A stretch of 64,000 nucleotides of DNA, taken from Verrucomicrobiota bacterium. Lineage in GTDB: Bacteria > Verrucomicrobiota > Verrucomicrobiia > JADLBR01. This document shows, one piece after another, positions 43,426 through 52,485 of this stretch (position 1 is its first letter; every line of letters begins with the position of its first letter). The notes under the pieces were generated by a model. It was not told the DNA's origin and searched no databases. It saw only the letters and a list, made by a program, of their open reading frames with translations. Position numbers and translations under genes: made by a program. Location: the NCBI GenBank assembly GCA_029560585.1, contig JAKQKQ010000201.1:62001-126000 (forward strand), written 5' to 3'.

Positions 43426-45426
43426 TCAGCCCGCCCCCTCGCGCGCCGCAACATCCCGCAATTCCGCCAACTCCCGCTCGAAACCTCCCGATAGTATCGG
43501 GAACCGGCACCACGTCTTCGGATCCAGATTCTCGTCGTCGACATGAAAACACGGCGCGTACCTCTCGCGCTTCCACTGGTTGCGGCACCACAGGCGGAAA
43601 AAGCGCTCCACCCAGCCCGCCAGCTCCACCGAGGAATGGCCGGGGAACCGCAGCCGCATCAGCCGCCACACGTCGACCGGGGCCTGCTTGTCGCGGATCG
43701 CGGCCCGCTCGATGGCATCCAGCACAAGGTATGGCATAAGGTCGGCCTCATCCGTCTGCTTCCTATCCGGCGGCCGCAATTCCGCCGTGGGCTCCTGCTC
43801 GTTCACGGGCCCCAGTTCGGGAAACGCCCGCGCGCCCATGGGCCCCTCGCGCTCCATCCACCTCAGCCACTCCCGCAAAAAGGCCTTGTCGATACCAGCG
43901 ATCGGACTCAGGCCGCCGCAGGTATCCCCATCCATCGTCGCATAGCCCACCGCCGCCTCGGACCGGTTGCTCGTCGAGAGCAACAGCGCCCCGCGCACAT
44001 TTGCCAATAGCCACACGCCCGGCGCGCGCGCGCGCGCCTGGATGTTCTGTAGCGCCAAATCGTCTTTTCCCCAATCCAGCGGGCGCCCCATCGCGGCACC
44101 CACCATATCGATGTATGACCTCACCAGCCCCTCGACGTCGAACTCCAGGAACTCCGCGCCCACGCCTTTCGCCACCGAGGCCGCCGCTTCGCGCGTCACC
44201 CGCGAGCTGTTCCGGGTCGCTTGATAGACGCACGTCAGAAGCCGCCCCACCACGTCGCGGGCGTCCCGCGCCCCGGTCAATCGCCCCGCGTGCGACAGCC
44301 GCGCGCACAATCCCCCGATCCCCAGTTCGGCCGTGCCCATCTCTGCCATCAGCGCGCACAGCACGCTCACGGCCGCCGAATCCGCCCCCCCGCTGATCGA
44401 GACCACGAAGCCGTTGGAGCGCGATTTGCGCATGTAGTCGAAGAGCCCGAGGGATACGGCGCGGGCGAATTCCTCCTCCTTCAGCCGTGCCGACCCCTCC
44501 CATGCCTCAACAGCACACCCCGTCTCCTCCGGCCCCGCACCCGCAAGGCAAAACGGCACCCGCGCCAATGACTCCGATCCCGACTCGGCGCGGAAACCCG
44601 AGGCCTTGGCCTGGCCCATGCGCGTCAGGTCCAGATCGATCACCGCCGAGGTCAGGGCCACCTCGCGGAACGAGAATCTCGGCCCCGATGCCACGAGTTG
44701 GCCCCTCGACGCGATATCTACCCCGCCATCGTAAATAGCGCGCCCCGCCTCGTTCCCAAGCAGGTTGGCAAAGATGAAGCTCGCCCCGAATGCGCGCGAC
44801 CCATCCAGCACGTACCGCCGGCGGACGTCCCGCTTCCCGAACGCGAAATGGCTCGCGCTCGGATGGAGGATCACATCCACGCCGTGCCGCGCCATCGCCA
44901 CCCCCGGCCTCTCGGCCACCCACGCGTCTTCGCAGATCTCGAATCCGAGCCTGACGCCCCCAACGTCGAACACCCAATCCCCGATCGGGACGGTCTTCCC
45001 GCCAAACTCTATCTCTCCGCGGGTCCCCGGAGGCCAAGGCCGAAACCACCGGGGCTCGTAGTGGATCCCCTCGCCGGCCAGAAACCGCTTGCACGCGAAA
45101 CCCGCGACCACCCCGTCCACCACCAGCGCCATCGCGTTGAAAACCCCGTTGCGAAAGTTCAGCGGCAACCCGAGGGCCACCACCAGCCCCGCCGTCTCTG
45201 GCGCGATCTCACCCAAGACCCGAGCGGCCATGCGCGCGGTCGCCGCCGAGTGAAATGCGTCCTCGCACCCGTACCCCGTCACGCACAGCTCTGGAAGGCA
45301 GAGCAGCCCCACGCCAGCCTCGCGCGCCACACGAATCGCCTCCCGGATCCGGCGCCCGTTGCCGTCCCAGTCCAGCGGCGTCTGGTTCAACGCCGCGCCC
45401 GCCACTTTCAGCCATTTCACCGCCAT
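43426..45426 (-). CDS. nadE: Glutamine-dependent NAD+ synthetase
   Basis: A 666-residue two-domain enzyme. The N-terminal nitrilase-like glutaminase (about residues 1-300) has the catalytic Glu in LCLPELCVTGY and Cys in GFEICEDAWV. The C-terminal synthetase begins with the ATP P-loop ISGGADSAAVSVLCALM and has LLSTSNRSEAAVGYATMDGD, the NAD-binding region of the long bacterial/eukaryotic form. It makes NAD+ from deamido-NAD, ATP and glutamine-derived ammonia. Length and order match the Mycobacterium-type enzyme. It is a single gene with AAGG close to the ATG. Confidence 0.95.
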   Translation of the reverse strand: MAVKWLKVAGAALNQTPLDWDGNGRRIREAIRVAREAGVGLLCLPELCVTGYGCEDAFHSAATARMAARVLGEIAPETAGLVVALGLPLNFRNGVFNAMALVVDGVVAGFACKRFLAGEGIHYEPRWFRPWPPGTRGEIEFGGKTVPIGDWVFDVGGVRLGFEICEDAWVAERPGVAMARHGVDVILHPSASHFAFGKRDVRRRYVLDGSRAFGASFIFANLLGNEAGRAIYDGGVDIASRGQLVASGPRFSFREVALTSAVIDLDLTRMGQAKASGFRAESGSESLARVPFCLAGAGPEETGCAVEAWEGSARLKEEEFARAVSLGLFDYMRKSRSNGFVVSISGGADSAAVSVLCALMAEMGTAELGIGGLCARLSHAGRLTGARDARDVVGRLLTCVYQATRNSSRVTREAAASVAKGVGAEFLEFDVEGLVRSYIDMVGAAMGRPLDWGKDDLALQNIQARARAPGVWLLANVRGALLLSTSNRSEAAVGYATMDGDTCGGLSPIAGIDKAFLREWLRWMEREGPMGARAFPELGPVNEQEPTAELRPPDRKQTDEADLMPYLVLDAIERAAIRDKQAPVDVWRLMRLRFPGHSSVELAGWVERFFRLWCRNQWKRERYAPCFHVDDENLDPKTWCRFPILSGGFERELAELRDVAAREGAG

Positions 45427-45522
45427 ACCTTCGATCGCGCGAACGTATCAGAAACCCCGCCCCCCGCGAGCCCATATCGCACGCCCCATCATCCCCTCGG
45501 CAGCCCCATGCTCCGCGACCGC

Positions 45523-47448
45523 TCACTCGCCCATGCGGAAGGCATTGCCGAATCCAGAGAGGCCCTCCTCCAGCCGGGACCCATCCATCCCCGTCAGGGC
45601 GGCTCGCAGCGCGGTCCCTCGGGCACTGTTCGCGCACGTGCTGCCGTCGGTCAACGCATCGAAATGGTATAGCGCCAATGTGCCAGCTTCTGTGCCAGTA
45701 TATGGCGCGCGGGGCGCCTCGGTGTAGATGCGCGCCACCGTGCTGATGCGCAGTTCATCAAGGAGGCCCTCCGCGCAAAATGCCGCATGACCGCCATAGC
45801 GCCCGATATAGAGATCCTGATCGGGATTCACCCGCAGGGGCTTGTCCGAAATCGTGCGCCGCGCCGCCATGGCTCCACCCACATAGAGCCGCAGCTCGCG
45901 CCCCGGACGATCATACACCGTCGCCACGTGGATCCACTGGTTAGACGGCAGGGGCAACGCGGTATCCAATGTGCAATCTTCGCCCCCACCCTTGACGGCG
46001 GGATCAAAGAGATTGATTCGAAAACGGAATCGCCCACCCGGCAGAACGATCCACTCCCACCCCCGCATCAGATCGTCATTCTCATGATCATACTTGCTGA
46101 GCACGCGCTGCGATTCCCTCACTCCGGCGGCGTCGAGTCTCAAAAATGCCTCGATCGTCATCTCCCCACCGGCAAAATTCAGGCCGGGGTCATGTGGCAG
46201 GCGCGGCGAAAGTCGTGAAGAGGGACAGCCGATCATGAAGCCGGTCAGGTTGGGATCTCCCTTCGCCCACTTGGCCTGGCCGATGCTATAGCCACTCTGG
46301 AGATACAGGCGCACACCCCGTTCGCGGCACGGTGGCCCATGGACCTGCCCGACACACTCGCGATTCTTCGGGATCTCAATCTGGTCGTCCTCGCTGGACA
46401 GGTAGCCGATCTGGCGGTGTGGCACATAGAGCGGCGGATGCAGCCCCGCCCCCGAACGGACCCCGAGGACCAGCCCGTCGACGAGCTTCTCGCGGATGAT
46501 GCTCTCCCAGTCCAAATAGAGATTCCCGTATGGCGGTCCCAAATAACGGCCGCGCGGGATGCCCGTGATGATCTCCTTTCCCTGCAGCGCCGCGCGCAGC
46601 TCGCGATAGAACTGGACCAGGTATTCCCCCCGCAGCCTGCGCCAATCCGCCACCGCGCGATCGCCCGGCGCATAGCGCGGATCGCGAAAGTCAAAACGGG
46701 GATCGGACAGAATGTCTGGGCCACCGCGTCTTCTGATCTCCTCGACGACCTTCGGCCCGAACCCAAACTGATCCGCATGGAGCGCGGGAAGCGAATGCGT
46801 CCGCGTGCAGACGTACACGCCGTCGCAACCAAACCGCTCCACGTATCCTTTGATGCGCCCGACCATCAGGGCGCGCGCCTCCGGCCAAGAGAAATCGAGC
46901 ACACCATAATGCGGCGTCCCCCGCAGATCCACATCTTGCCACTCGGGATGCTCGATCGTCGCACGGTCTTGCCACGGGAAGGGCGTGCTTCCCCCATACA
47001 GCTGGTTGGTCGGCGCACCGTGATCGAAAATCGTCATGTAGATCAGGAAACGTTGCCCGTGCTTCCGCGTTTCCCGCCGGACGACCTCCAGCGGCTGAAA
47101 CTTCGCCTCGATGCTATCGACTTTCGCGTAATAATTGCTGATGAATCTCGATGTCGGGCGCTGCTCATAATACTCTTTGATGTAGAGAGATGATCCGCGC
47201 CACAGGACCGCTCCCGCGTCATAATGTTTTGCCCACGCGGCCACGCTGCGCTCAATCTTATCCGCCGCATCGAGTTGCGCGTCCCCTTTGGCGACCATGA
47301 TCTGGTCACCCCAGCTGACGTATATCAGGTTGTCGATCTCCGCGCCGCGCAGCGGTGCCGCGCGGCCCAGGCCGGAGTGCCCGGGGCGGCCACATCCGAC
47401 AAATAGCAGCGCCACCGCGACATGCGGCAAGCCCTTCAAGAAGCTCAT
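45523..47448 (-). CDS. Lipoprotein with GH-like barrel region and C-terminal LamG domain
   Basis: 641 residues. The N-terminus MSFLKGLPHVAVALLFVGCG ends in a lipobox, so it is a membrane-anchored lipoprotein. Residues about 35-400 look like a TIM-barrel glycoside hydrolase-type domain: LIYVSWGDQ, FLIYMTIFDHG, RFGCDGVYVCTRTH and YGNLYLDWESI. Residues about 420-620 form a LamG/concanavalin-like module (MTIEAFLRLD; NQWIHVATVYDRPGRELRLYVGG; LDELRISTVARI). It probably binds and maybe cleaves a polysaccharide at the cell surface. I do not recognise the exact family and no catalytic pair can be named with confidence. It follows the thiolase gene by 60 bases. Confidence 0.65.
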   Translation of the reverse strand: MSFLKGLPHVAVALLFVGCGRPGHSGLGRAAPLRGAEIDNLIYVSWGDQIMVAKGDAQLDAADKIERSVAAWAKHYDAGAVLWRGSSLYIKEYYEQRPTSRFISNYYAKVDSIEAKFQPLEVVRRETRKHGQRFLIYMTIFDHGAPTNQLYGGSTPFPWQDRATIEHPEWQDVDLRGTPHYGVLDFSWPEARALMVGRIKGYVERFGCDGVYVCTRTHSLPALHADQFGFGPKVVEEIRRRGGPDILSDPRFDFRDPRYAPGDRAVADWRRLRGEYLVQFYRELRAALQGKEIITGIPRGRYLGPPYGNLYLDWESIIREKLVDGLVLGVRSGAGLHPPLYVPHRQIGYLSSEDDQIEIPKNRECVGQVHGPPCRERGVRLYLQSGYSIGQAKWAKGDPNLTGFMIGCPSSRLSPRLPHDPGLNFAGGEMTIEAFLRLDAAGVRESQRVLSKYDHENDDLMRGWEWIVLPGGRFRFRINLFDPAVKGGGEDCTLDTALPLPSNQWIHVATVYDRPGRELRLYVGGAMAARRTISDKPLRVNPDQDLYIGRYGGHAAFCAEGLLDELRISTVARIYTEAPRAPYTGTEAGTLALYHFDALTDGSTCANSARGTALRAALTGMDGSRLEEGLSGFGNAFRMGE

Positions 47449-47508
47449 GATTGGCCCCCGTGCATCGTCCCCTTCTCGCGATAGGCTCCTCTCGCGCAAC
47501 GATGCGAC

Positions 47509-48666
47509 TCAAGACCCCCGCTCGATCGCCATGGCGATGCCCATGCCGCCGCCTATGCACAGCGACGCGATCCCGCGCCGGTAATCCTTGTCCTCCATCA
47601 GATGCAGCAGCGTCACGAGCACCCGCGCCCCACTGGCCCCGATGGGATGGCCCAGGGCGATCGCCCCCCCGCGCTGATTCAGCTTCTCCATATCGAGCCG
47701 CAATTCGCGCACGCAGCCCAGGGTTTGCGCCGCGAAGGCCTCGTTGATCTCCACGGCGTCCACCGACTCGAGCGCCCAGCCCGTGACCCGGCACAGCTTG
47801 CCGATCGCCGCCACCGGCCCCAGGCCCATGAGCGCCGGATCGCATCCTACCGCCGAGGTCCCGATGATCCGTGCGCGTCCCGGCATCTTGCACCGGCGCG
47901 CCCCATCATCGGTCGCGAGCAGCACCATCGCCGCGCCGTCATTGATGCCGGACGCGTTGCCGGCCGTGACGGTGCCATCTTTGCGAAAGGCCGGCTTCAG
48001 CTTCGCCAGCGACTCGATCGTGGCGTCGGCCCGCGGATGCTCGTCAGCGGCCACCTCGCCGTCGGCGTCTCCTATCGGCACGATCTCACGGCGGAACGCA
48101 TCGCGGTGCGCGGCCGCGAGGGCCTGGCTGCGCGCGGCAAACTCATCCTGTTCCCTCCGGGTCAGCCCATGCTTGTCGGCCACCCGCTCGGCGGTCTCCC
48201 CCATGCCGATCTTCAAGATCGGATCGCTCAGGCCGTCCATGAGCATCGCGTCATGCATCGTCAGATCGCCCAGCTTCCGGCCCCACCGGGCATCCATCAC
48301 GTAGTGCGGCGCACGGCTCATCACCTCGACGCCTCCCGCGAGCACGAGTTCGCCGTCGCCATGCGCGATGGCATCCGCGCCTAGCGCCACGGCCTTCAGC
48401 GACGAACCGCACGCCATGTTCACCGTCATCGCCGGCACTTGCTGGGGCAGCCCCAGTCTCAGGCACACCTGCCGCGCCACGTTCACCCCACCGCCGGCCG
48501 GCAGCACCTGGCCGAGGATCACTTGGTCTATCTGCTCGCGGACGCCTTCCGGCAACATGGCGTCGGCGACGGCGCGGGCGAGTTCCGCGGGAACGATGTT
48601 CTTAAGGCCGCCGCCGAGCCGGCCTATCGGCGAGCGCATGGCCGCGACAATGTGTACGGGTCTCAT
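47509..48666 (-). CDS. Acetyl-CoA acetyltransferase (thiolase)
   Basis: A 385-residue thiolase of full length. The nucleophilic Cys is in MTVNMACGSSLKAVALG, the His in GHPIGASGARVLVTLLH and the second Cys in SLCIGGGMGIAMAIE. It condenses two acetyl-CoA to acetoacetyl-CoA or runs in reverse. With the CoA-transferase and dehydrogenase upstream it fits a hydroxybutyrate/acetoacetate route. The ATG (48664-48666) overlaps the CoA-transferase stop as ATGA, showing translational coupling. Chain length preference cannot be read from the sequence. Confidence 0.94.
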   Translation of the reverse strand: MRPVHIVAAMRSPIGRLGGGLKNIVPAELARAVADAMLPEGVREQIDQVILGQVLPAGGGVNVARQVCLRLGLPQQVPAMTVNMACGSSLKAVALGADAIAHGDGELVLAGGVEVMSRAPHYVMDARWGRKLGDLTMHDAMLMDGLSDPILKIGMGETAERVADKHGLTRREQDEFAARSQALAAAHRDAFRREIVPIGDADGEVAADEHPRADATIESLAKLKPAFRKDGTVTAGNASGINDGAAMVLLATDDGARRCKMPGRARIIGTSAVGCDPALMGLGPVAAIGKLCRVTGWALESVDAVEINEAFAAQTLGCVRELRLDMEKLNQRGGAIALGHPIGASGARVLVTLLHLMEDKDYRRGIASLCIGGGMGIAMAIERGS

Positions 48667-50171
48667 GGGCGGGATGCCTCCAGTTGCACCAGGGGTGTGA
48701 ATTCCATCTGATCGAGAACATCGGTCTGCAGATCGATCCCCGCCGTCAGTTCCCTGACCGCAAGGCCATTCGGGGTCAGCTCAAACACCGCGCGTTCGGT
48801 CACATACAGGACGCGCTGGCCACAGGCCGTCGCGGTCGGTCCGTGGAAGCACACGTGCTCGATGCGGCGAACGAACTTCGCGTGGCGGCCCTCCTTGGCT
48901 ATGGCGACGCGCGCCCCCTCCATCGCGACCTCGAGCCCGCCAGCCCGCAACGTGAGGCAGAACACGATCCGCCGGGCGCTCTGCGCGATGTTCACGAAAC
49001 CACCGACACCCGCGAAGCGCCCCCCAAAGCTCGCGACGTTCACGCTGCCCTCCGCGTCCACTTCTGCCGCCCCGAGCACCGCGATGTCCAGCCCGCCGCC
49101 GTCATAGAAATCAAACTGCGCGGGCTGATCGATGATCGCCTCCGGATAGTGGCTGCATCCGAAACTGAGCCCCGATGCCGGCACGCCGCCGATGGGCCCG
49201 CTCTCCACCGTGAGCGTGAATTCCTTCAGCCGCCCGGTCTCCGCCGCCACCATCGCCACGCCCTCCGGCAGGCCGATGCCCAGATTCACGATGTCGCCCG
49301 CGCGAATCTCGCGCAGCGCGCGCGAGCAGATGATCCTGCGCTCGCCGGGATCCATCGCCGGCAGCGCGTGCGCATGATCCCATGGCGCCACGTATGCCCC
49401 GTTGAACACCTCGCCGAATGTCTGATCGTGCTGCCGCCCACCGCTGACCACCACGAAATCCACCAGGGCACCGGGCACCCGCGCCGCCTTCGGATCTGAC
49501 AGCGCCCCGACCACCCGCTCCACCTGCGCGATGACGATACCACCGTGGTTCTTCGCCGCCTGCGCGATCGGCAGCACGTCGCCGATCATGCCCTCGCGCT
49601 CCATGCTCAGATTGCCGCGGGCGTCGGCAAGCGTGCCGCGGATCAGTCCGACATGGACGGGCACGGCCTTGTAGCGCAGCCAAACCTGGCCATCGAATTC
49701 AACGCGCTCGACCAGCGCCTCAGTGGTGCGCGCGTTCATCCGACCGCCCGTGTGGATCGGATCGATGAACGTGTTGAGGCCAACCCTTGTGATCAGGCCG
49801 GGTCGCTTCGCCGCGATCTCGCGAAGCAGAGCGCTGAGCACGCCCTGCGGCAGATTATAGGACTCGAATTCACCCGCCAGGGCGAGCGCGCCGAGCTTTG
49901 GCGCGAGATTCCAATGGCCGCCGATCACCCGTTTGATCAGGCCGCGATGCGCGAGGTGATTCAGCCCGCGATCGCCCCGGTCGCCCTGCCCCGCGCAATA
50001 GTAGAGCGTCAGGTCGCGCGGCGCACCGGTCCGCAGAAAGCGCTGCTCCAGCGCCGATGTCAGCATCTCCGGATGCGCCGCACCGACGAAACCGCCCACG
50101 GCCACCGTCGCGCCATCGGGAATGGCGGCGATGGCCTCCTCGGCTGTCGCGACGCGTGCGGCCGCCCTCAT
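48663..50171 (-). CDS. Acyl-CoA:acetate/3-ketoacid CoA-transferase, fused alpha-beta type
   Basis: A 502-residue protein joining both CoA-transferase halves, as in propionate CoA-transferase and YdiF. The N-terminal half has IPDGATVAVGGFVGAAHPEML and the C-terminal half the active-site Glu in TVESGPIGGVPASGL. It moves CoA between acids such as acetate, acetoacetate, propionate or lactate. In this operon acetoacetate activation (or butyrate-type fermentation) is the best guess. The ATG (50169-50171) overlaps the dehydrogenase stop. The frame up to 50234 is inside the upstream gene and is rejected. Confidence 0.9.
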   Translation of the reverse strand: MRAAARVATAEEAIAAIPDGATVAVGGFVGAAHPEMLTSALEQRFLRTGAPRDLTLYYCAGQGDRGDRGLNHLAHRGLIKRVIGGHWNLAPKLGALALAGEFESYNLPQGVLSALLREIAAKRPGLITRVGLNTFIDPIHTGGRMNARTTEALVERVEFDGQVWLRYKAVPVHVGLIRGTLADARGNLSMEREGMIGDVLPIAQAAKNHGGIVIAQVERVVGALSDPKAARVPGALVDFVVVSGGRQHDQTFGEVFNGAYVAPWDHAHALPAMDPGERRIICSRALREIRAGDIVNLGIGLPEGVAMVAAETGRLKEFTLTVESGPIGGVPASGLSFGCSHYPEAIIDQPAQFDFYDGGGLDIAVLGAAEVDAEGSVNVASFGGRFAGVGGFVNIAQSARRIVFCLTLRAGGLEVAMEGARVAIAKEGRHAKFVRRIEHVCFHGPTATACGQRVLYVTERAVFELTPNGLAVRELTAGIDLQTDVLDQMEFTPLVQLEASRP

Positions 50172-50926
50172 CCGCGCCAGCCCCCATTGACTTCGATCGT
50201 CTGCCCCGTCACGTACGCGGCCAGCGACGAACACAGAAACAGCGCCACGCAGGCGATATCATCCGTGGTGCCAAAGCGGCCCAGCGGGATGTTCTTGAGC
50301 ATCTCGGCGCGGACGTTCTCTGGAATCGTCGCGGCCATCGCGGTGTCCACGACGCCCGGCGCGATGGCATTGGCCCGGATGCCGCGCCGTGCCGCCTCGC
50401 GGCTGATCACCCGCATCATCGCCTGCACGCCCGCCTTCGCCGCCGCATAGTTCGCCTGCCCGTAAAATCCCTGGATCGCCGCGATGCTGCCCATGCTCAC
50501 GATGGCGCCCCCGTCGCGCATGATCGCGAGGGCGAACTTGGTGCAATGAAATACGCCGGACAGGTTGACTCGAATGACCGCATCCCATTCCTCCAGCGCC
50601 ATCTTCGCGATGGTCCGATCACGGATGATGGCGGCGTTGTTGATCAGAAAATCCAGGCCCCCGTGCATCCGTTTGGTCTCGGCCATCATCGCTTCCACTG
50701 CCGCCGCATCGGAAACGTCGGCGGCGATGGCATGGGCGCCCCCGGCCCGAGCGGCATTCAGTTCGCCCGCGATGCGCCCCGCGTCGTCACCGGTGCCGCC
50801 CACGCCAGGATGATTGAGGATCACCGTCGCGCCCGCCGCATGAAACCTGCGCGCCATCTGTTCCCCGATTCCCTGCGACGCCCCGGTGATGAGGGCGACC
50901 CTGCCGGAAAGATCGATCGTGGTCAT
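50168..50926 (-). CDS. Short-chain dehydrogenase (FabG/PhaB/3-hydroxybutyrate dehydrogenase-like)
   Basis: A 252-residue classical SDR. The cofactor motif is TGASQGIGEQMA, the NNAAI motif is present, and the catalytic Ser-Tyr-Lys lie in MGSIAAIQGFYGQANYAAAKAG. The ending VTGQTIEVNGGW is typical of FabG-like enzymes. By context it would interconvert 3-hydroxybutyryl and acetoacetyl (acid or CoA) forms. Whether NADH or NADPH is used is open; no acidic residue is seen right after the second strand, which would allow NADPH. It is 21 bases after the propeller gene and overlaps the CoA-transferase start, so it may belong to a longer transcript. Confidence 0.88.
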   Translation of the reverse strand: MTTIDLSGRVALITGASQGIGEQMARRFHAAGATVILNHPGVGGTGDDAGRIAGELNAARAGGAHAIAADVSDAAAVEAMMAETKRMHGGLDFLINNAAIIRDRTIAKMALEEWDAVIRVNLSGVFHCTKFALAIMRDGGAIVSMGSIAAIQGFYGQANYAAAKAGVQAMMRVISREAARRGIRANAIAPGVVDTAMAATIPENVRAEMLKNIPLGRFGTTDDIACVALFLCSSLAAYVTGQTIEVNGGWRG

Positions 50927-50947
50927 AGCATTGGACCTGGTGGATGC

Positions 50948-52384
50948 TCAATCGGCGAATCGGAGCGCATAGAGGTCGGCGTCCCGCATTGCGATGCGAA
51001 GCCGGACGACCTTGCCGGCCAGCGGGCCGAGGTCGGATCCGCCCTTCCAAGAGCACGCCGCCTCGAACTCATCGCCGTACAGCTCTGGCATGTCGGCCAG
51101 CGCGAAACCGGGGATGGGCTGGCCTCGCTCATCCTGCAGTTCGATCTGGACCGAGCCGGCGGCGGACGTGGAGTAATTGAGCACCAGCCTCTTTCCGGTC
51201 AGGCGCAGCGGCCGGGTGACGAAAGAGCCGCCCCCGGCATCCGCATGCATGGAGGCGAAGCCCTGCTTGCGCACCGTCAGCCTGCGGAGGCGGTGATCGG
51301 CATGGCGATAGTGCTCGCTGATGTAGAGCGACCATTCTCCGGTGCCCGTTTCGACGATGCCGCAGGCTGTCATGTTGTTGCGATCCGTCCAGTTCTTCGG
51401 ATCTGGGCCGGGCCGCACCCAGGCCTCGAGGAACGGGCGATCCCACTGCACCCCGTCGCGGCTGCTCATAAAAACCGCATCGGATACGCCCATCTCCTTG
51501 TGCTCGGCGACCTTCTTGCGCGCGGGCACGAAACGCTTGGGAAAAGCCAGCAACAGGTGCGGCGCGGTGGGACAGGGAACTGTCGCGGAGGTGTAGAAAT
51601 GCTCCGCCGGCACCCCTTCGGCGTAGCGGTTCGGCACACCCTCCGTCCACGTCAGGAAATCCGCGGACGCGGAACTCTGAATCGCCCGGATCTTGTTGCT
51701 GAAGATGCGGCTGTAGCACGCGTACCGTCCACGGACCGCGTCCCAGAAAGCGAGGTTTTGTGAGTCGAACGCCCCCTTGGTTATCACGGGGTCGTCGCGG
51801 AGTTTGCGCCAGTGGATGCCATCGGCGGAAGCGAACGCGTACAGGCCGCCGGGCGTGGCCCCCTGCGTCCAGTTCTTGCCGGGCTGCTTCAGACCCCCCA
51901 ATGCCTTGTACCGCTCCTCCGGCTTCGCCGCCGGATTCTGGTCCAGAAAGGGCGCGAAATTGTGAGACTCTACACCGCGCCAGACCACGTTGTTCGCCCT
52001 GGTGCCACCGGCCTCGATCAGATCCAGTTTCGGGCGCGTGAATCGGATGCCGTCGTCGCTCTCGGCCATGCAGGTGACCTGATCCACCGAATGGTCCAAC
52101 CCACCCGTCGAGCCCCGATAGTAGAGTCGCACTTTGCCACCGTCCTGGATCGCCGAGAAGTAGGCGCAGGTGGGACCCTCCCACGGCTGGTCGGTGACGA
52201 GCACGACCTCGCGCTTCACCGGCTCGTGCAACCTCAGGCCCACGCCTTCCTGCCGGTCAACGAGAAACCCGTCCACGAAAAGTTCCCAGCGCGAACCAAT
52301 ATCGACGGGGGGCGCGACCGGAAACCCGCGGGATGCCAACAGGAGGAAAAAGGTAACCTGGGATAGTCGGCGAATGGATGTCAT
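50948..52384 (-). CDS. Secreted five-bladed beta-propeller-like protein, copy 1 (GH32/43-like)
   Basis: 478 residues with a signal peptide (VTFFLLLASRGFPVAPP). Repeated segments such as KVRLYYRGSTG, YACYSRIFSN, YKALGGLKQ and WSLYISEHYRHA are typical of five-bladed propeller glycosidase-like proteins (GH32/43/117-type clans) common in Planctomycetes and Verrucomicrobia. The last 110 residues form a beta-sandwich (GKRLVLNYSTSAAGSVQIEL). The gene upstream, 52486-54012, encodes a protein of the same plan. No catalytic residues can be assigned. Substrate unknown, probably a plant or algal glycan. The start is ATG 52382-52384; the frame is open far upstream but without signal peptide. Confidence 0.65.
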   Translation of the reverse strand: MTSIRRLSQVTFFLLLASRGFPVAPPVDIGSRWELFVDGFLVDRQEGVGLRLHEPVKREVVLVTDQPWEGPTCAYFSAIQDGGKVRLYYRGSTGGLDHSVDQVTCMAESDDGIRFTRPKLDLIEAGGTRANNVVWRGVESHNFAPFLDQNPAAKPEERYKALGGLKQPGKNWTQGATPGGLYAFASADGIHWRKLRDDPVITKGAFDSQNLAFWDAVRGRYACYSRIFSNKIRAIQSSASADFLTWTEGVPNRYAEGVPAEHFYTSATVPCPTAPHLLLAFPKRFVPARKKVAEHKEMGVSDAVFMSSRDGVQWDRPFLEAWVRPGPDPKNWTDRNNMTACGIVETGTGEWSLYISEHYRHADHRLRRLTVRKQGFASMHADAGGGSFVTRPLRLTGKRLVLNYSTSAAGSVQIELQDERGQPIPGFALADMPELYGDEFEAACSWKGGSDLGPLAGKVVRLRIAMRDADLYALRFAD

Positions 52385-52485
52385 GAAACAATCGTCCGCG
52401 CACGGTGCCATGGCCGTCAAGCGCGGCCACTTGGTCTCTTTATGTGACCAACCGCCCGCGGCGTTCAGGGTCGCGTATTCCAGGA

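Noticed and set aside
50057-51763. 568-codon plus-strand frame
   Set aside because: It crosses antisense to three convincing minus-strand genes (CoA-transferase end, dehydrogenase, propeller) and shows no family motif.
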